A DNA stretch of 6,281 nucleotides from an uncultured Caulobacterales bacterium (GCA_937981945.1 CALJNJ010000060.1:1-6281), one strand, 5' to 3'; counted from the stretch's first letter, positions 1-6,281 are shown. Notes: a model not told the origin generated them from the letters alone. Translations and numbers: made by a program.

Positions 1-1251
1 ACGACCATACTGGGACCTGAGAATAAGCGTCTGGAAATACAAATCAGAACGGAACGTATGGAAGACGTCGCCGAACGCGGCGTGGCGGCGCACTGGGAGT
101 ATAAAGACGAATCTTACGCTTATGACCCTGAGATTGCGCAGGCCTCAGGCGGTGATCCGCTGCGCCGTATTCGTCCTTTGGTCGAAATGATGGAACAAAG
201 TGGTGATGCGGATGAATTTTTGGAGCACGCCAAGCTCGAAATGTTCGCGGATCAGGTTTTTACCTTTACCCCAAAAGGCGAATTGATTTCAATGCCCCGC
301 GGCGCGACCCCGATCGATTTTGCTTACGCCGTTCATACGGATGTTGGCGATACGTGTATCGGCGCTCTGATCAATAATCGCGAAAAGCCTCTGCGAACCC
401 GATTGCAAAACGGCGATGTGGTCAAAATTATTCGCGGCGGTGAACCTGAGCCTCAGGCGGATTGGGAAAATTTGGTTGTGACCGGAAAGGCCCGCTCGTC
501 TTTGCGGCGTCTGACACGGGACAGGGAGGCATCCGAATTCCAGCGTATCGGGGCCTTATTGGCCGATCACGCATTCGCCCGCGAAGACAAAGACTTTAGC
601 GAAAGTTCCATAGGCGACGCCCTCAAACGATTAGGCTTCAAGGAGCATGAAGAGCTTTACGAAGCTTTGGGGAAAGGCGATTTGTCCATCAAAGCCTTTA
701 TGCAGGCAGCCTTTCCGGGCCGTGAAAGCACAAAAGCGATCGAAGAATATGCTGACCGGGAATTCATTACGGATTCGACCGCCAAGCTTTATGTCAAAGG
801 CGATGGTCTGACAGCCGGTGTCAGCCTGCATATTTCCGATTGTTGTTCACCTATACCCGGCGACCGAATTGTGGGCGTTCAAACGCCCGGAAAAGGGGTC
901 GTGATCCACACGATTGATTGCGATGTTTTGGCCGCCAGCGAAGCCCATGGTCATTGGCTCGACATCGGGTGGCGCCGGGCCGCGCAGCATGCGACGTCAA
1001 CGGCAAGGGTAACGGCGACGGTTGAGCACGTCCCCGGCGCACTGGCCGATGTTACAAAAATTATCGGCGAAGCCGGCGGTAATCTGATCAATATCAACAC
1101 GGTTCAGCGCAGCCCGACTTTCTTTGATATGATTTTTGATATTGAAGTGAATGATAACAGGCATCTCATGCAAATTATTGCAGCTTTGAGAACCAGTGCC
1201 TATGTGGTAGCTGCCCAGCGAACAATGGGCGAATTTAAGCCTGCTGAATAA
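1..1251 (+). CDS. relA/spoT: Bifunctional (p)ppGpp synthetase/hydrolase (RelA/SpoT homologue), 5'-partial
   Basis: Long RSH enzyme that makes and degrades the alarmone (p)ppGpp in the cytoplasm. Frame 1 is open from base 1, so the ATG at 58 is internal and the hydrolase and most of the synthetase domain lie upstream of the window. The 416 visible residues, counted from base 1, show the end of the synthetase domain (EIQIRT at 12-17, GVAAHW at 27-32), a TGS domain (about 81-144), a helical region, a conserved-cysteine domain (Cys281, Cys282, His303, Cys307) and a C-terminal ACT domain (about 336-410). The C-terminal half therefore looks complete and intact; it normally senses the ribosome and regulates the two catalytic sites. 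Alphaproteobacteria usually carry one bifunctional RSH, so bifunctionality is inferred from lineage; the HD hydrolase motif cannot be seen here. pyrE follows after 14 bases, suggesting co-transcription. Confidence 0.96.
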   Translation, partial: TTILGPENKRLEIQIRTERMEDVAERGVAAHWEYKDESYAYDPEIAQASGGDPLRRIRPLVEMMEQSGDADEFLEHAKLEMFADQVFTFTPKGELISMPRGATPIDFAYAVHTDVGDTCIGALINNREKPLRTRLQNGDVVKIIRGGEPEPQADWENLVVTGKARSSLRRLTRDREASEFQRIGALLADHAFAREDKDFSESSIGDALKRLGFKEHEELYEALGKGDLSIKAFMQAAFPGRESTKAIEEYADREFITDSTAKLYVKGDGLTAGVSLHISDCCSPIPGDRIVGVQTPGKGVVIHTIDCDVLAASEAHGHWLDIGWRRAAQHATSTARVTATVEHVPGALADVTKIIGEAGGNLININTVQRSPTFFDMIFDIEVNDNRHLMQIIAALRTSAYVVAAQRTMGEFKPAE

Positions 1252-1265
1252 GAAAGTTTGCATTC

Positions 1266-1850
1266 ATGAATACTGATGACGTTTTGGACGTGTTTCGCGA
1301 AGCCGGTGCTTTGCTCGAAGGTCACTTCATTTTATCTTCCGGACTCCGCAGTCCGGTGTTTTTGCAAAAGGCATTTATTTTTAAAAACCCCAAACTGACG
1401 GAAGTTTTGTGCAAAGCTCTGGCTGAAAAAATAAAGTCAACTTTGGACCAAATGCCGGACATTATCGTTGCGCCGGCTATGGGCGGTGTTATTCCGGGCT
1501 ATGAAACAGCGCGGCATATGGGTCTGGAATCCATTTTCACGGAACGGGAAGACGGCGAGTTTACGCTACGCCGCGGGTTTACGCTCGAGCCCGGGCAAAA
1601 AGTTTTAATGGTCGAAGACATTGTGACCACCGGTTTGTCGTCTCGCGAATGTATCAAATCCATCGAGAAGACAGGGGCTAAAGTCATCGCAGGTGCCTGT
1701 ATTTTTGATCGCTCGGGCGGGGAAGCAGATATTGGCGTGCCGCTCGTGAGCTTGGCCGCGCGGAGCTTTCCGGCCTATGAGCCCGATAAATTACCGCCGG
1801 AACTTGAAGCTATGCCGGCGATTAAACCCGGTAGCCGGGGACTAAAGTGA
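1266..1850 (+). CDS. pyrE: Orotate phosphoribosyltransferase
   Basis: Transfers phosphoribose from PRPP to orotate, giving orotidine 5'-monophosphate in de novo pyrimidine synthesis. The 194-residue protein has the type I phosphoribosyltransferase PRPP-binding motif [13 protein letters not shown] at 113-125, with the Glu-Asp pair at 117-118. It also has the N-terminal [12 protein letters not shown] substrate loop (19-30), an APAMGG loop (69-74) and the C-terminal KPGSR (187-191) typical of the short Thermus-type PyrE. The segment before KPGSR ([11 protein letters not shown]) has no cysteines, whereas many relatives have a CPxC-like pair there. The start ATG at 1266 has only a weak AAGAAAG-like ribosome site about 9 bases upstream. 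The stop overlaps the GTG start of pdxJ. Gene identity is firm; the cysteine comparison is from memory of the family. Confidence 0.96.
   Translation: MNTDDVLDVFREAGALLEGHFILSSGLRSPVFLQKAFIFKNPKLTEVLCKALAEKIKSTLDQMPDIIVAPAMGGVIPGYETARHMGLESIFTEREDGEFTLRRGFTLEPGQKVLMVEDIVTTGLSSRECIKSIEKTGAKVIAGACIFDRSGGEADIGVPLVSLAARSFPAYEPDKLPPELEAMPAIKPGSRGLK
1827..1839 (+). promoter_or_regulatory. Small GC hairpin overlapping the pdxJ ribosome binding site
   Basis: CCCGG (1827-1831) and CCGGG (1835-1839) form a perfect 5-bp stem around the 3-base loop TAG. The 3' arm holds most of the likely pdxJ Shine-Dalgarno GGGGA (1837-1841), which lies 5 bases before the GTG start at 1847. A ribosome finishing pyrE would melt the stem, so it could couple pdxJ translation to pyrE. 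These bases also encode the conserved PyrE residues Pro-Gly-Ser-Arg, so the pairing may be a by-product of coding. The structure is seen; the role is inferred. Confidence 0.35.
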
Positions 1851-2614
1851 CACAATCAAAACCTAAGTTAAGACTTGGGGTCAACATTGATCACATTGCT
1901 ACCGTGCGAAACGCGCGCGGAGGTGATCACCCGGATCCCGTCGCCGGCGCCTTTGCGGCCATTAGAGCGGGAGCTGACGGGATCACGGCACACCTTCGGG
2001 AAGATCGCCGCCATATTACGGATGATGATATGGAACGCCTGCAAATGCTGTGCGAGAACGAGAACATTCCGCTCAATATGGAAATGGCCGCTGTCGACGA
2101 TATGGTTGAAATTGCTAAGCGAATAAAGCCCCATGCTGTCTGCCTGGTGCCGGAACGCCGCGAAGAGCGCACGACTGAAGGTGGTTTGGATGTAGCCGGC
2201 CGGCACAATACGGTCGCGCCTATTGTGAGGGAGTTGACCGATAACGGTGCCAGAGTCTCTTTGTTCATCGAAGCCGACGAAAAACAAATACGAGCCGCTG
2301 CGGCGGTAGGAGCCCCTGTCATTGAAATCCATACGGGCGCATATGCTCATGCGCTTTTGGACGAAGATTTCGAAAAGGCCGACAAAATTTTGCAGGCAAT
2401 GATTTCAGGCGCAAAACTCGGACATGAATTGGGATTGGAAGTCCATGCCGGCCACGGCATTACGTTTGACAATGTTGGGAAGATTGCTGAAATTCCTGAA
2501 TTGGTCGAGCTTAATATCGGGCATTATATTATTGGTGAAGCCATATTTATGGGGCTGGAAAACGCCATTTCCGAAATGCGAAATTGTATGGATGATGCGA
2601 GAGGCGAAGCATGA
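1847..2614 (+). CDS. pdxJ: Pyridoxine 5'-phosphate synthase
   Basis: Condenses 1-deoxy-D-xylulose 5-phosphate with 3-amino-2-oxopropyl phosphate to give pyridoxine 5'-phosphate, the ring-closing step of DXP-dependent vitamin B6 synthesis. The 255-residue TIM-barrel protein carries [21 protein letters not shown] from residue 11, [11 protein letters not shown] (47-57, with His49), NMEMA (77-81, with Glu79), [17 protein letters not shown] (100-116), IHTGAYA (161-167), VHAGHG (199-204, with His203) and [14 protein letters not shown] (221-234). His49, Glu79 and His203 line up with the catalytic His45, Glu72 and His193 of the E. coli enzyme. The start is GTG, chosen because GGGGA sits 5 bases upstream, the GTGA overlaps the pyrE stop, and it leaves the usual short lead before the first barrel strand. 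Length is normal. The stop overlaps the acpS start. Confidence 0.97.
   Translation: MTQSKPKLRLGVNIDHIATVRNARGGDHPDPVAGAFAAIRAGADGITAHLREDRRHITDDDMERLQMLCENENIPLNMEMAAVDDMVEIAKRIKPHAVCLVPERREERTTEGGLDVAGRHNTVAPIVRELTDNGARVSLFIEADEKQIRAAAAVGAPVIEIHTGAYAHALLDEDFEKADKILQAMISGAKLGHELGLEVHAGHGITFDNVGKIAEIPELVELNIGHYIIGEAIFMGLENAISEMRNCMDDARGEA
2599..2604 (+). promoter_or_regulatory. Ribosome binding site of acpS
   Basis: GAGAGG lies 6 bases before the ATG at 2611, inside the last codons of pdxJ. It is one of the better Shine-Dalgarno matches in the window and supports 2611 as the acpS start, with ATGA shared between the pdxJ stop and the acpS start. Confidence 0.6.
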
Positions 2615-3012
2615 TCATTGGCATAGGGACGGACCTTTGCGATATTCGCCGTATTGAAAACTCAATCGAAAAATTTGGCGATCGGTTTAAGACAAAAATT
2701 TTCACCAAACGGGAGCGGGATTATTGTGAGCCGAAATCCGGCAATGCTGCATATTATGCCAAGCGTTTTGCGGCCAAAGAAGCCGTTGCCAAGGCTTTGG
2801 CCGGTGCGCGGACCGGAAGTTTGTCATGGCAAGACGTTGAAGTGCTCAATGACCCGTCGGGGCGACCGAGCGTGGTTTTGCACCGCGGCGCCCTCAAGCG
2901 ATTAAACGCCAGACTGCCCGAAGGACATTCCGGTGAAATACACCTCAGTTTGACCGATGACTGGCCTTATGCTCAGGCATTTGCCATATTGGAAGCGCGC
3001 AAATCAGATTGA
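2611..3012 (+). CDS. acpS: Holo-[acyl-carrier-protein] synthase
   Basis: Moves the 4'-phosphopantetheine group from coenzyme A onto a serine of acyl carrier protein, activating it for fatty acid synthesis. The 133-residue protein has the usual length. It shows the two family motifs: [10 protein letters not shown] at 3-12 with the Mg-binding Asp8, and [14 protein letters not shown] at 50-63 with Glu57, matching Asp9 and Glu58 of the E. coli enzyme. Then come the WQDVEVLND strand (73-81), a GRP turn (84-86) and a C-terminal strand [16 protein letters not shown] (112-127). In many AcpS proteins that last region reads SISH, so the Thr-Asp-Asp form here is a variant that I recall as common in alphaproteobacteria. 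The start is fixed by a good ribosome site and the ATGA overlap with pdxJ. lepB follows after 11 bases. Confidence 0.96.
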   Translation: MIIGIGTDLCDIRRIENSIEKFGDRFKTKIFTKRERDYCEPKSGNAAYYAKRFAAKEAVAKALAGARTGSLSWQDVEVLNDPSGRPSVVLHRGALKRLNARLPEGHSGEIHLSLTDDWPYAQAFAILEARKSD

Positions 3013-3023
3013 GCCTTTGATCA

Positions 3024-3776
3024 ATGACCCGAATCCAAAATAACAAACAAGCCAAATCCGGCTTGAAGCGATTTTTGTCGCTTATGTTTTGGGCGTTCCT
3101 GATTGCCTTTCTGGTGCGAACGTTTTTGTTCCAGCCTTTTTCAATTCCGTCGTCCAGTATGGAGCCGAACTTGATCAAAGGGGATTTGATTGTCACATCC
3201 AAATATAGAGTGGGGTATGGGCGCTATGCCGCTGATCCTTTGCCGTTTCCGTCTTTGGAAAAACGTCTGCTGCAGCGCGGCCCGAACTATGGGGACATCA
3301 TCGTTTTTAAAACTAAGGGCGACGGTGCCCGCGTTATAAAACGTGTGGCAGGCCTGCCGGGTGACCGGGTTCAAATCTCGGGCGGAACAATTCGAATCAA
3401 CGGAAAATCTGTAATCAGCAAAGAGTCAAATAAGCCGGTCGACTTAAAGACCAAATATTTTGGCGCAAAAGTTAGGGAAGAAACACTGGGAGATTACTCA
3501 GTGCTGACCTTTGATAATGTCCAAAATCACCCTGCGGACAATACGGACATTGTCGAAATTCCCGCGGGGTTCTATTTCGTGATAGGCGATAATCGGGATC
3601 ATTCGCTGGACAGCCGGATCGATATAGCCCAAGGCGGAACGGGCTTGGTGCCGTCTGCAAATATAATTGGCCGTGCCGAGTTCATCCTGCTATCGGCGGA
3701 TGAGGGGTTTTCGGTATTCCGGCCGGGAACTTGGGATAAGTTTAGGGGCAACCGTTTTCTTGTAGGATTACGATGA
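3024..3776 (+). CDS. lepB: Signal peptidase I
   Basis: Membrane serine protease that cuts signal peptides from exported proteins on the periplasmic face of the inner membrane. The 250-residue protein begins with a basic stretch (to about residue 15), then one membrane anchor (about 17-36). Box B, IPSSSMEPNL at 41-50, contains the catalytic Ser45. Box C/D, RVIKRVAGLPGDRV at 103-116, carries the general base Lys106, and box E, GDNRDHSLDSR, is at 188-198. Box E has His193 where most family members have Asn; the catalytic pair is intact. A single anchor rather than the two of E. coli LepB is normal in alphaproteobacteria. The ATG at 3024 lies 11 bases after acpS with only a weak TTGAG upstream. 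It is preferred because the next ATG (codon 21) would start inside the membrane anchor. The stop overlaps the rnc start. Confidence 0.96.
   Translation: MTRIQNNKQAKSGLKRFLSLMFWAFLIAFLVRTFLFQPFSIPSSSMEPNLIKGDLIVTSKYRVGYGRYAADPLPFPSLEKRLLQRGPNYGDIIVFKTKGDGARVIKRVAGLPGDRVQISGGTIRINGKSVISKESNKPVDLKTKYFGAKVREETLGDYSVLTFDNVQNHPADNTDIVEIPAGFYFVIGDNRDHSLDSRIDIAQGGTGLVPSANIIGRAEFILLSADEGFSVFRPGTWDKFRGNRFLVGLR
3764..3767 (+). promoter_or_regulatory. Ribosome binding site of rnc
   Basis: AGGA ends 5 bases before the ATG at 3773, inside the final codons of lepB. It supports that ATG as the rnc start, which shares ATGA with the lepB stop. Confidence 0.55.
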
Positions 3777-4462
3777 GTTTGGATAAACGCTTAACCGATT
3801 TGGAATCCCGTATGGGGTACCAATTTAGCGACCGGCAATTGCTCGAGCGCGCGATAACGCACGGATCATTTGGTGATGGCCGGCGAAGCATTCAGAATTA
3901 CGAGCGCTTGGAATTTTTAGGCGACCGGGTCTTAGGTCTTTTGACGGCGGAAATTTTATATTCTGAAACCGGCGAAGACGAAGGCGGGTTAGCTCGAAAG
4001 CTCAACGCGTTGGTGCGAAAAGAAACCTGCGCTGACGTGGCCGAGGCATTGGGCGTCGCGTCTTTAATGCTTATGTCTCCGTCAGCTGACCGACAAAAGG
4101 CCCGCGAAAAGATTTCCATTTTGGGCGATGTGGCCGAGTCCATTTTGGGGGCTATTTACTTGGACGGCGGATTGGACGCGGCCCGCATGTTTTACTTGCG
4201 GTTCTGGCATGAAAAGCTGGCTGTCATTATTCGCAATAATCAAAAAGATCCCAAAACGGAATTGCAGGAGAGGGCTGCCGCTCAAAAATTTCAGCCGCCG
4301 GTTTATGAAATCGTTGAAAAATCAGGCCCTGATCATCGCCCGCATTTTCAAATTCGCGTAACCGTCACCGATAAAGGGACAGCCGAAGGGGAAGGCGCCA
4401 CTAAGAAATTGGCCGAACGGCAAGCCGCAATTGCGCTTTTGGAACAATGGGGAAATCCATGA
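3773..4462 (+). CDS. rnc: Ribonuclease III
   Basis: Cuts double-stranded RNA; processes the rRNA precursor and structured mRNAs in the cytoplasm. The 229-residue protein has the standard two-domain layout. The nuclease domain (about 5-155) carries the signature NYERLEFLGDRVLGL at 42-56, with Glu44, Glu47 and Asp51, and the second metal-binding motif LGDVAESILGAIYLD at 117-131, with Asp119 and Glu122. These match the E. coli residues Glu38, Glu41, Asp45, Asp114 and Glu117. A double-stranded-RNA-binding domain follows (about 159-227), starting at DPKTELQE and ending in KKLAERQAAIALLEQ with the RNA-contacting Lys pair. All catalytic residues are present. The gene overlaps lepB by four bases at its start and era by four at its end. 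lepB-rnc-era is a widely conserved arrangement. Confidence 0.97.
   Translation: MSLDKRLTDLESRMGYQFSDRQLLERAITHGSFGDGRRSIQNYERLEFLGDRVLGLLTAEILYSETGEDEGGLARKLNALVRKETCADVAEALGVASLMLMSPSADRQKAREKISILGDVAESILGAIYLDGGLDAARMFYLRFWHEKLAVIIRNNQKDPKTELQERAAAQKFQPPVYEIVEKSGPDHRPHFQIRVTVTDKGTAEGEGATKKLAERQAAIALLEQWGNP
4449..4453 (+). promoter_or_regulatory. Ribosome binding site deciding the era start
   Basis: GGGGA lies 5 bases before the ATG at 4459, which also forms an ATGA overlap with the rnc stop. An in-frame ATG at 4447 would add only Met-Gly-Lys-Ser and has a poorer TGGAA upstream. ATGG (4447-4450) and CCAT (4457-4460) could pair as a weak 4-bp stem around this site. Confidence 0.5.
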
Positions 4463-5400
4463 GCCGCGCCGGATTTGTCGCTGTTATCGGAGCCCCGAAC
4501 GCCGGGAAATCGACTTTGGTCAATGCTTTGGTCGGCGAAAAAGTCTCCATTGTCACCCATAAAGTTCAAACGACACGGTTTCAAATTCGCGGCATCGCCA
4601 TGTTGGAGGATGCCCAATTGGTGCTGGTGGATACACCCGGGATATTTAAAGCCAAAGAGTCAGACCGCTTAGGCCGCTCTATGGTGCACGCCGCCTGGAC
4701 AGGCGTCGATGATGCTGACGCCATTGTACATGTGGTTGATGCGCCGGCGTTTCATCGCCAAACAAACGGTAAGGGCAATTCCCAAGACCGTCTGGCCTAT
4801 GATGATACGGATCGTGTCACGCAGGGGCTTAAGCTTCGCGAACGCAGTAAAGTATTCCTGGCGCTTAATAAGATCGACGAGTTGGAACGGGATCAATTAC
4901 TGGCGCTCATCGCGCATTTTGACGCAAAATCGGTTTATCAGCAGATATTTTTGATTTCTGCCCTCAACAGAGACGGCATTGATGATCTGGCGGCGGCCAT
5001 GGTGGCTGCAATGCCCGAGGGCCCATATTTATACCCGCCCGATCAAGCCGCCGATATTCCGTCGCGCTTAATGGCCGCCGAGATAACCAGAGAAAAGCTT
5101 TTCCTGCGGCTGCATAATGAACTGCCTTATGCCTCCACGGTGGAGACGGAAAAGTGGACGAAGCAAAAAAACGGCGACATTCGGATTGATCAGGTCATTT
5201 ACGTTCGCCGAAAGTCACAAAAGCCGATTGTGCTCGGTAAAAATGGTCAAACAATCAAAGACATAGGGGCGAAATCTCGCCTTGAAATGCAGGATTGGCT
5301 CGGCTGCAAAGTTCATTTGTTCTTGTTTGTGAAAGTCCGTGAAAAATGGGTGGATGATCCGGCCCGTTATCAGCAATCCGGCTTGGAATTTGATGTTTAG
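4459..5400 (+). CDS. era: GTPase Era, 30S ribosomal subunit assembly factor
   Basis: Membrane-associated GTPase that binds the 3' end of 16S rRNA and assists 30S maturation. In the 313-residue protein the GTPase motifs are all present: G1 GAPNAGKST (11-19), G2 around QTTRFQIRG (37-45), G3 DTPG (58-61), G4 NKID (137-140) and G5 SAL (167-169). A type II KH domain follows (about 205-295), with the conserved EITREKLFLRLHNELPY block at 208-224 and the RNA-binding loop LGKNGQTIKDIGAKSR at 259-274. Between G3 and G4 the protein has about 16 more residues than E. coli Era, in a polar segment near residues 97-118. Start 4459 is chosen over 4447 because of GGGGA and the ATGA overlap with rnc. The rnc-era pairing fits joint roles in rRNA maturation. 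recO begins 10 bases downstream. Confidence 0.97.
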   Translation: MSRAGFVAVIGAPNAGKSTLVNALVGEKVSIVTHKVQTTRFQIRGIAMLEDAQLVLVDTPGIFKAKESDRLGRSMVHAAWTGVDDADAIVHVVDAPAFHRQTNGKGNSQDRLAYDDTDRVTQGLKLRERSKVFLALNKIDELERDQLLALIAHFDAKSVYQQIFLISALNRDGIDDLAAAMVAAMPEGPYLYPPDQAADIPSRLMAAEITREKLFLRLHNELPYASTVETEKWTKQKNGDIRIDQVIYVRRKSQKPIVLGKNGQTIKDIGAKSRLEMQDWLGCKVHLFLFVKVREKWVDDPARYQQSGLEFDV

Positions 5401-5410
5401 GCCCGCTTAA

Positions 5411-6139
5411 ATGGATTGGTCCGGCGAAGGATTTGTTCTGACGGTTCGCAAGCACGGCGAAACCTCTGCGATAGTGGAAATTTTTACCCGTGATCGCGGC
5501 CGTCATTTGGGCCTGGTCAGAGGTGGTGTCAGCCGTAAACTCAGACCTGTTTTACAGCCGGGAAACAAGGTCAAAGTCGAATGGCGTGCCAGATTGTCCG
5601 AGCATTTAGGCTATATGACCGTCGAAGCCTTAAGCGGAAGGGCGGCTGAGCTCATGCAAGACCGGTTATCACTGGCAGGGCTCAATTCTGCCTGCGCCGT
5701 TGCCAGAGAAGTTATGCCGGAACGTGTCGCGCATCCGGGGGTCTATGACGCATTTGAAATTCTGGTTGAAAATCTGCATGACCCAGAGATATGGCCGGCG
5801 CTTTATATTCAGTGGGAAGCGGGATTGCTCTCCGCTATGGGATATGGCCTTGATCTCAGTCGCTGCGCCGCAACGGGCGCGACGGAAAATCTGACACATA
5901 TTTCGCCCCGGTCCGGACGGGCCGTTTGCGCCGAAGCGGCAGAACCGTATCTCGATAAATTATACGCCATTCCGAGTTTCATGCAGCCTATGAACCGGCG
6001 CAATGACAAATCCTTGCGCGCGGAGGACGTCAAAGCCGGGTTGAAACTTACGGGGTATTTCCTTGAAACGCGGGTTCAGTGGGGCGTCAACCGCACATTG
6101 CCGGAAGCGCGCGAAAGAATGGTCAGTCTTTTGGTCTGA
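5411..6139 (+). CDS. recO: DNA repair protein RecO
   Basis: Recombination mediator of the RecFOR pathway: binds single-stranded DNA and SSB, anneals strands and helps load RecA at gaps. The 242-residue protein begins with the typical OB-fold lead (MDWSGEGFVL, then HGETSAIVEIFTRDRGRHLGLVRGG at 15-39, and RPVLQPGN at 45-52), followed by a helical domain. The region around CAATG (152-156), ISPRSGRAVC (164-173) is the position of the zinc ribbon in many RecO proteins. Only Cys152 and Cys173 remain here, so no four-cysteine zinc site is present; I recall this as usual in alphaproteobacteria. The ATG at 5411 has only TAGG about 9 bases upstream, overlapping the era stop, so translation may be modest. 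It is the last gene of the tight cluster. Confidence 0.95.
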   Translation: MDWSGEGFVLTVRKHGETSAIVEIFTRDRGRHLGLVRGGVSRKLRPVLQPGNKVKVEWRARLSEHLGYMTVEALSGRAAELMQDRLSLAGLNSACAVAREVMPERVAHPGVYDAFEILVENLHDPEIWPALYIQWEAGLLSAMGYGLDLSRCAATGATENLTHISPRSGRAVCAEAAEPYLDKLYAIPSFMQPMNRRNDKSLRAEDVKAGLKLTGYFLETRVQWGVNRTLPEARERMVSLLV

Positions 6140-6144
6140 CAAAC

Positions 6145-6173
6145 TTGGCATTCGAGGCCGACTCATTCATAAC
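6145..6173 (+). promoter_or_regulatory. Candidate sigma70-type promoter for parC
   Basis: TTGGCA (6145-6150) matches the -35 consensus at 5 of 6 bases, and CATAAC (6168-6173) matches the -10 at 4 of 6, with a 17-base spacer. Transcription would start near 6180, leaving a leader of about 30 bases before the parC ATG. This is the only gap in the window large enough to hold a promoter. Alphaproteobacterial -10 boxes are loose, so the match is suggestive only. Confidence 0.35.
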
Positions 6174-6187
6174 TCAGCCGTTCGAAT
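6150..6187. repeat. Imperfect inverted repeat in the recO-parC gap
   Basis: ATTCGA-GGC (6150-6158) can pair with GCC-(GT)-TCGAAT (6177-6187), giving 9 base pairs with a 2-base bulge and an 18-base centre. There is no T-run after it, so it does not look like an intrinsic terminator. It overlaps the candidate promoter and could be an operator or a weak mRNA structure. Two GANTC sites (6160-6164 GACTC and 6184-6188 GAATC) fall in or beside it. The bases are seen; function is unknown. Confidence 0.3.
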
Positions 6188-6210
6188 CAAAACTACAAAA
6201 TCAGAGACAT

Positions 6211-6281
6211 ATGTCAGATACAGAGACCAGCCACGGATTGCCGGCGAATTCCATTATTGAAGAGCATATTGATGATGCTCT
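6211..6281 (+). CDS. parC: DNA topoisomerase IV subunit A, N-terminal fragment (3'-partial)
   Basis: An open frame of 23 full codons runs off the window end. It begins MSDTETSHGLPANSIIEEHI and continues with Asp-Asp-Ala before a partial codon. The segment IIEEHIDDA resembles the short lead before the first conserved block of alphaproteobacterial ParC, which in full proteins continues into the LxxRYLAYALSTI region. parC is also the usual neighbour downstream of recO in this group. The protein would pair with ParE to decatenate daughter chromosomes. The ATG has a weak AGAGA (6203-6207) just upstream. The call rests on a short stretch plus gene order; GyrA is the main alternative, but synteny argues against it. 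Confidence 0.75.
   Translation, partial: MSDTETSHGLPANSIIEEHIDDA

Noticed and set aside
58..1251. ATG at 58 as the start of a separate 397-residue protein
   Set aside because: The frame is open back to base 1 and its upstream residues (including EIQIRT) are part of the RSH synthetase domain, so this Met is internal to a gene cut by the window.
1252..1265. Terminator or promoter between rel and pyrE
   Set aside because: The gap is only 14 bases and has no stem, T-run or promoter-like boxes.
1922..1931. Perfect 10-base palindrome GGTGATCACC
   Set aside because: It lies inside pdxJ and encodes the conserved Gly-Asp-His-Pro segment, so coding constraint explains it.
1868..2350. 160-codon open frame on the - strand
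   Set aside because: It lies wholly inside pdxJ, has no recognisable motif and no ribosome site, and antisense open frames of this size are expected in such genes.
3391..3400. TTCGAATCAA in lepB repeated at 6181-6190 before parC
   Set aside because: A shared 10-base word is expected by chance many times in a window of this size, and the lepB copy is coding.
3719..3726. Self-complementary CCGGCCGG near the end of lepB as an RNase III autoregulation site
   Set aside because: With no loop it cannot form a useful hairpin, it falls in LepB codons, and no long duplex of the kind RNase III cuts is evident around the rnc start.
4447..4458. Upstream in-frame ATG as the era start
   Set aside because: It would add only four residues and has a poorer ribosome site; 4459 has GGGGA at good spacing and an ATGA overlap like other junctions here. 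It cannot be fully excluded.
6063..6260. 65-codon + strand frame across the recO end and the parC start
   Set aside because: It overlaps both real genes in another frame, begins inside recO and shows no family features.

Overview
The window is a stretch of core chromosome from what looks like an alphaproteobacterium. The gene order is rel/spoT - pyrE - pdxJ - acpS - lepB - rnc - era - recO - parC, all on the + strand. This arrangement (RSH next to pdxJ/acpS/lepB/rnc/era/recO, then parC) is familiar from alphaproteobacteria. The proteins fit too: PyrE is of the short Thermus-like type, RNase III has the NYERLEFLGDRVLGL form of its signature, LepB has a single membrane anchor, and RecO opens in the alphaproteobacterial style. 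Base composition looks balanced, about half GC by eye, with no compositional break. I cannot name a genus.

Layout. Bases 1-1251 hold the C-terminal part of a bifunctional (p)ppGpp synthetase/hydrolase whose 5' end lies outside the window. pyrE (1266-1850), pdxJ (1847-2614), acpS (2611-3012), lepB (3024-3776), rnc (3773-4462), era (4459-5400) and recO (5411-6139) follow with gaps of 14, -4, -4, 11, -4, -4 and 10 bases. Four junctions are four-base stop/start overlaps (GTGA or ATGA), so the set reads as one translationally coupled operon. The only real intergenic space is 71 bases (6140-6210). It is followed by the first 23 codons of parC, cut by the window end. That gap holds a plausible sigma70-type promoter, two GANTC sites and an imperfect inverted repeat.

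How the genes relate. They do not form one pathway but share links to growth control: (p)ppGpp turnover (Rel), pyrimidine synthesis (PyrE), vitamin B6 synthesis (PdxJ), activation of acyl carrier protein (AcpS), signal peptide cleavage (LepB), RNA processing (RNase III), 30S assembly (Era), recombinational repair (RecO) and chromosome decatenation (ParC).

I found no mobile element, tRNA, rRNA, CRISPR array, phage gene or unknown protein, and no evidence of an undescribed system. The points worth a second look are small: a polar insertion in the Era GTPase domain, a hairpin overlapping the pdxJ ribosome binding site, and the motif-dense gap upstream of parC.
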